A stretch of 40,922 nt of DNA from Chara braunii (Eukaryota > Streptophyta > Charophyceae > Charales > Characeae). The stretch lies in contig BFEA01000170.1 of assembly GCA_003427395.1 (NCBI GenBank), positions 33,555 to 74,476 of the forward strand. Reading direction: 5' to 3'. The notes beneath the pieces were generated by a model, which saw nothing but the letters and a program-made list of their open reading frames with translations, was not told the DNA's origin and ran no database searches. Both the position numbers and the translations under genes were made by a program. Below are positions 39,190 through 40,922 of the stretch, piece by piece (the first letter of the stretch is position 1; each line of letters starts with the position of its first letter).

Positions 39190-40390
39190 CGCACCATATC
39201 TAAGTACCAAGTCTGCAACAGTACCATATCTGAGCATTCCTCAACAGTGCGCAGAGAACGCACCGTACTTGAGTATCATATCTGAGTAGTGCGCAGAGAG
39301 CGCACCATACCAGAGTACCATAACTGAGCATTCCCCAACAGTGCGCAGAGAGCGCACCATATTTGCGCACCGTATTTGAGGACCAATTGTGGTATTCGTC
39401 ACTGTGGGCAGTTACGTACCGTGTCTGAGAACCATTCGTGCTATTCGCCACTGTGCGCAACTGCGCGCCGTATCTGAGGACCTTTTGTGCTATTCGCCAC
39501 TGTGCGCAGCTGCGCGCCGTATCTGAGGACCATTTGTGCTATTCGCCCCTGTGCGCTGTTGTGGGCCGCACTTGAGGGCCATATCTGAGTTTGCCACTGT
39601 GCGCAGTGCGCGCACCGCATTTGAGGACAACATCTGAGTATTTCGCAGTTTGCCAATTTGCGCAATGTGCGCACCGCACTTGAGGGCTACATATGAGTAT
39701 TTCGCAGTTTGCCTCTGTGCGCAGTGTGCGCACCGCACTTGAGGGCTACATCTAAGTGTTTTGCAGTTTGCCACTGTGCGCAATGTGCGCACCACACTTG
39801 AGGGCTACGTCTGAGTATTTCGCAGTTTGCCACTGTGAGTGGTGTGCGTACCTCACTTGAGGGCGATATCTGAGGGCCATATCTGAACAGTGCGCTATTC
39901 GCACCATGCTGTGCGTTGTTCGCACCATGCTTGAGGGCCATATCTGAGGGTCATATTTGAACAGTGCGCCGTTCACACCATGCTGTGCGCTGTTGGCACC
40001 ATGCTTGAGGGCCATATCCGAGGGCCATATCTGAACAGTGTGTCGTTCGCACCATGTTGTGCGCTGTTCGCACCATGCTTGAGGGCCATATCCGAGTTTG
40101 CAACTGTGCGCAGGCTGCACGCCGCACTTAAGGGCTAAATCTGACTTTTTGCAACTGTGCGCAGTATGCGCGCTATACTTGAGGGCCATTGTGCTATTCT
40201 CAACTGTGCGCTGTTGCGCACCGTGACTGAGAACCATTTTGCTATTCGCAACTGTGCGCTGTTGTGCACCATGACTGAGAACCATTTTGCTATTCGCAAC
40301 TGTGCGCTGTTGCGCACAATGACTAAGGGCCATTTTTCTGCTGTTCGCAACGGTGCGCTGTTGCGCACCGCGACTGAGAGTCATACATGA
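39190..40390 (+). repeat. Hairpin-unit tandem array in the 3' LTR (not interrupted by a gap)
   Basis: The same family as 21180-21979, here complete. At the right end (about 40225-40370) the period is exactly 48 bases, each unit holding GTGCGC-TGTT-GCGCAC, a perfect 6-bp stem with a four-base loop. Confidence 0.85.
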
Positions 40391-40574
40391 CCGATTTCGA
40401 ACCAGGAGTGCTGGTGTCTATTTCAACTAAGTATCTAGTCTGCACATACTGTGTTGACCAACTCTCATTTGATGGTCTGGCCCTAAGAGAAGGCTAAGTT
40501 TTGCGCGCAGCAAGCAGTAGTATATTGGTCCCAAGCAAAGATTGATTTTTGACCATAAGATTGAGATATGATTT

Positions 40575-40922
40575 TTAAGTGTGCGCCCCCGAGTGCCCAG
40601 ATCAAATATTATATTTTAAGTGTGCGCCCGTTCACGCCCAGATCGGATATTATATTTTAAGTGTGCGCCCGAGCGCGCCCGGACCGGATATTGTATTTGA
40701 ACACGCGTCCAAGCTTGGCACTGCAGTTAGCGTGCGCGCCCATGCGCGCCCAAGCTTGGTACCGCAGTTAGAGTGCGCGCCCGTGCGCGCCCAAGCTTGG
40801 CATTGTAGTTAGAGTTGCAGTTAGAGTGCGCGCCCATGCGCGCCCAAGCTTGGGACTGCAGTTAGAGTGCGCGCCCATGCGCGCCCAAGCTTGGCACCGC
40901 AGTTAGAGTGCGCGCCCATGCG
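40575..40922 (+). repeat. Start of the 41-bp satellite in the 3' LTR
   Basis: Diverged units at 40575-40700 (AAGTGTGCGCCC) lead into AAGCTTGG units to the window end, matching 22970-23340 in the 5' LTR. Confidence 0.75.

Larger units (their letters stand above)
19439..40922 (+). mobile_element. Gypsy-A: giant Ty3/gypsy LTR retrotransposon (3' end beyond window)
   Basis: Two direct copies of one sequence start 18,031 bases apart (19439 and 37470) in the same orientation and bracket gag, protease, RT, RNase H and integrase. A perfect 18-base tRNA-Asp-type PBS lies four bases after the 5' copy. The 5' copy starts TGTCGG and ends GCGACA, giving the TG...CA ends and a TGTCG/CGACA inverted repeat. 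With a 6,048-base LTR and 11,983-base internal region the full element should be about 24 kb, similar to the largest plant elements I know of (Ogre/Tat). The insertion site is inside Gypsy-B; the bases before it are CACGT. Confidence 0.88.
37470..40922 (+). repeat. 3' LTR of Gypsy-A (first ~3.45 kb; continues past window)
   Basis: Starts TGTCGAAAGACGG and follows the 5' LTR in order: U3 tandem units (about 37860-38100), TATA hairpin (38163-38188), N-bearing block (38602-38985), GTGCC hairpins, GTGCGC hairpin array (39190-40390), AT-richer part, 41-bp satellite from about 40703. Point differences and one 20-base deletion separate it from the 5' copy, so the insertion is not recent. The stretch 38450-39000 is almost identical, including N positions. 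Confidence 0.88.

Noticed and set aside
39490-40384. Minus-strand frames up to 210 residues in the 3' LTR
   Set aside because: Same repeat effect as in the 5' LTR; no independent protein signal.

Overview
The window is a retrotransposon graveyard from a eukaryotic nuclear genome, most likely a streptophyte (plant or charophyte alga). Supporting signs are a primer-binding site matching the 3' end of plant tRNA-Asp, a second near-match to the initiator-Met tRNA site, a LINE with a plant-type C-terminal zf-RVT domain, and TE-on-TE nesting. A large charophyte genome such as Chara is a guess from general character only. I found no host single-copy gene, rRNA, tRNA or CRISPR.

Layout. (1) 1-940: non-coding DNA ending in a nested hairpin. 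(2) About 941-8762: a decayed non-LTR (LINE) element, plus strand, with a zinc-knuckle/glutamine-rich ORF1 region, no recognisable endonuclease, an RT with an intact FADD box, and a C-terminal zf-RVT domain. (3) About 8763-19438: a decayed Ty3/gypsy element (here Gypsy-B): promoter and probable LTR/leader, a weak Met-type PBS, gag, protease, RT-RNase H, then a separate integrase frame that begins with a PHD-finger-like domain, then about 2 kb of extra coding frames with a very acidic stretch. (4) 19439 to the window end: a giant Ty3/gypsy element (here Gypsy-A) inserted into the 3' part of Gypsy-B. Its 5' LTR is 19439-25486 (about 6.0 kb including a 990-base N gap). Its 3' LTR starts at 37470 and runs off the window. 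The internal region is about 12 kb, so the whole element should be about 24 kb.

Gypsy-A is the exciting part. Its LTR has a compact TATA hairpin promoter near the left end, then about 5 kb of unrelated tandem arrays, many built from a small hairpin per unit, then two open frames. Between the PBS and gag lies a tightly packed, polycistron-like series of small ORFs, at least five of which are divergent copies of one unrecognised protein family. Gag-protease and pol are in different frames, joined at a textbook UUUUUUA -1 slippery heptamer six bases before the gag-pro stop. Pol carries RT, RNase H and a DD35E integrase with a GPY/F-like C-terminus. A 12-unit minisatellite and about 2.9 kb of non-coding sequence follow.

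All elements are defective. Nearly all in-frame stops fit G-to-A or C-to-T transitions (TGG to TGA/TAG, CAA/CAG to TAA/TAG), and the two gypsy zinc knuckles share the same first-Cys-to-Tyr change. This is the pattern expected of methylated, silenced DNA. The two LTR copies carry the same scattered N bases at matching positions, so part of them probably comes from a collapsed assembly consensus.
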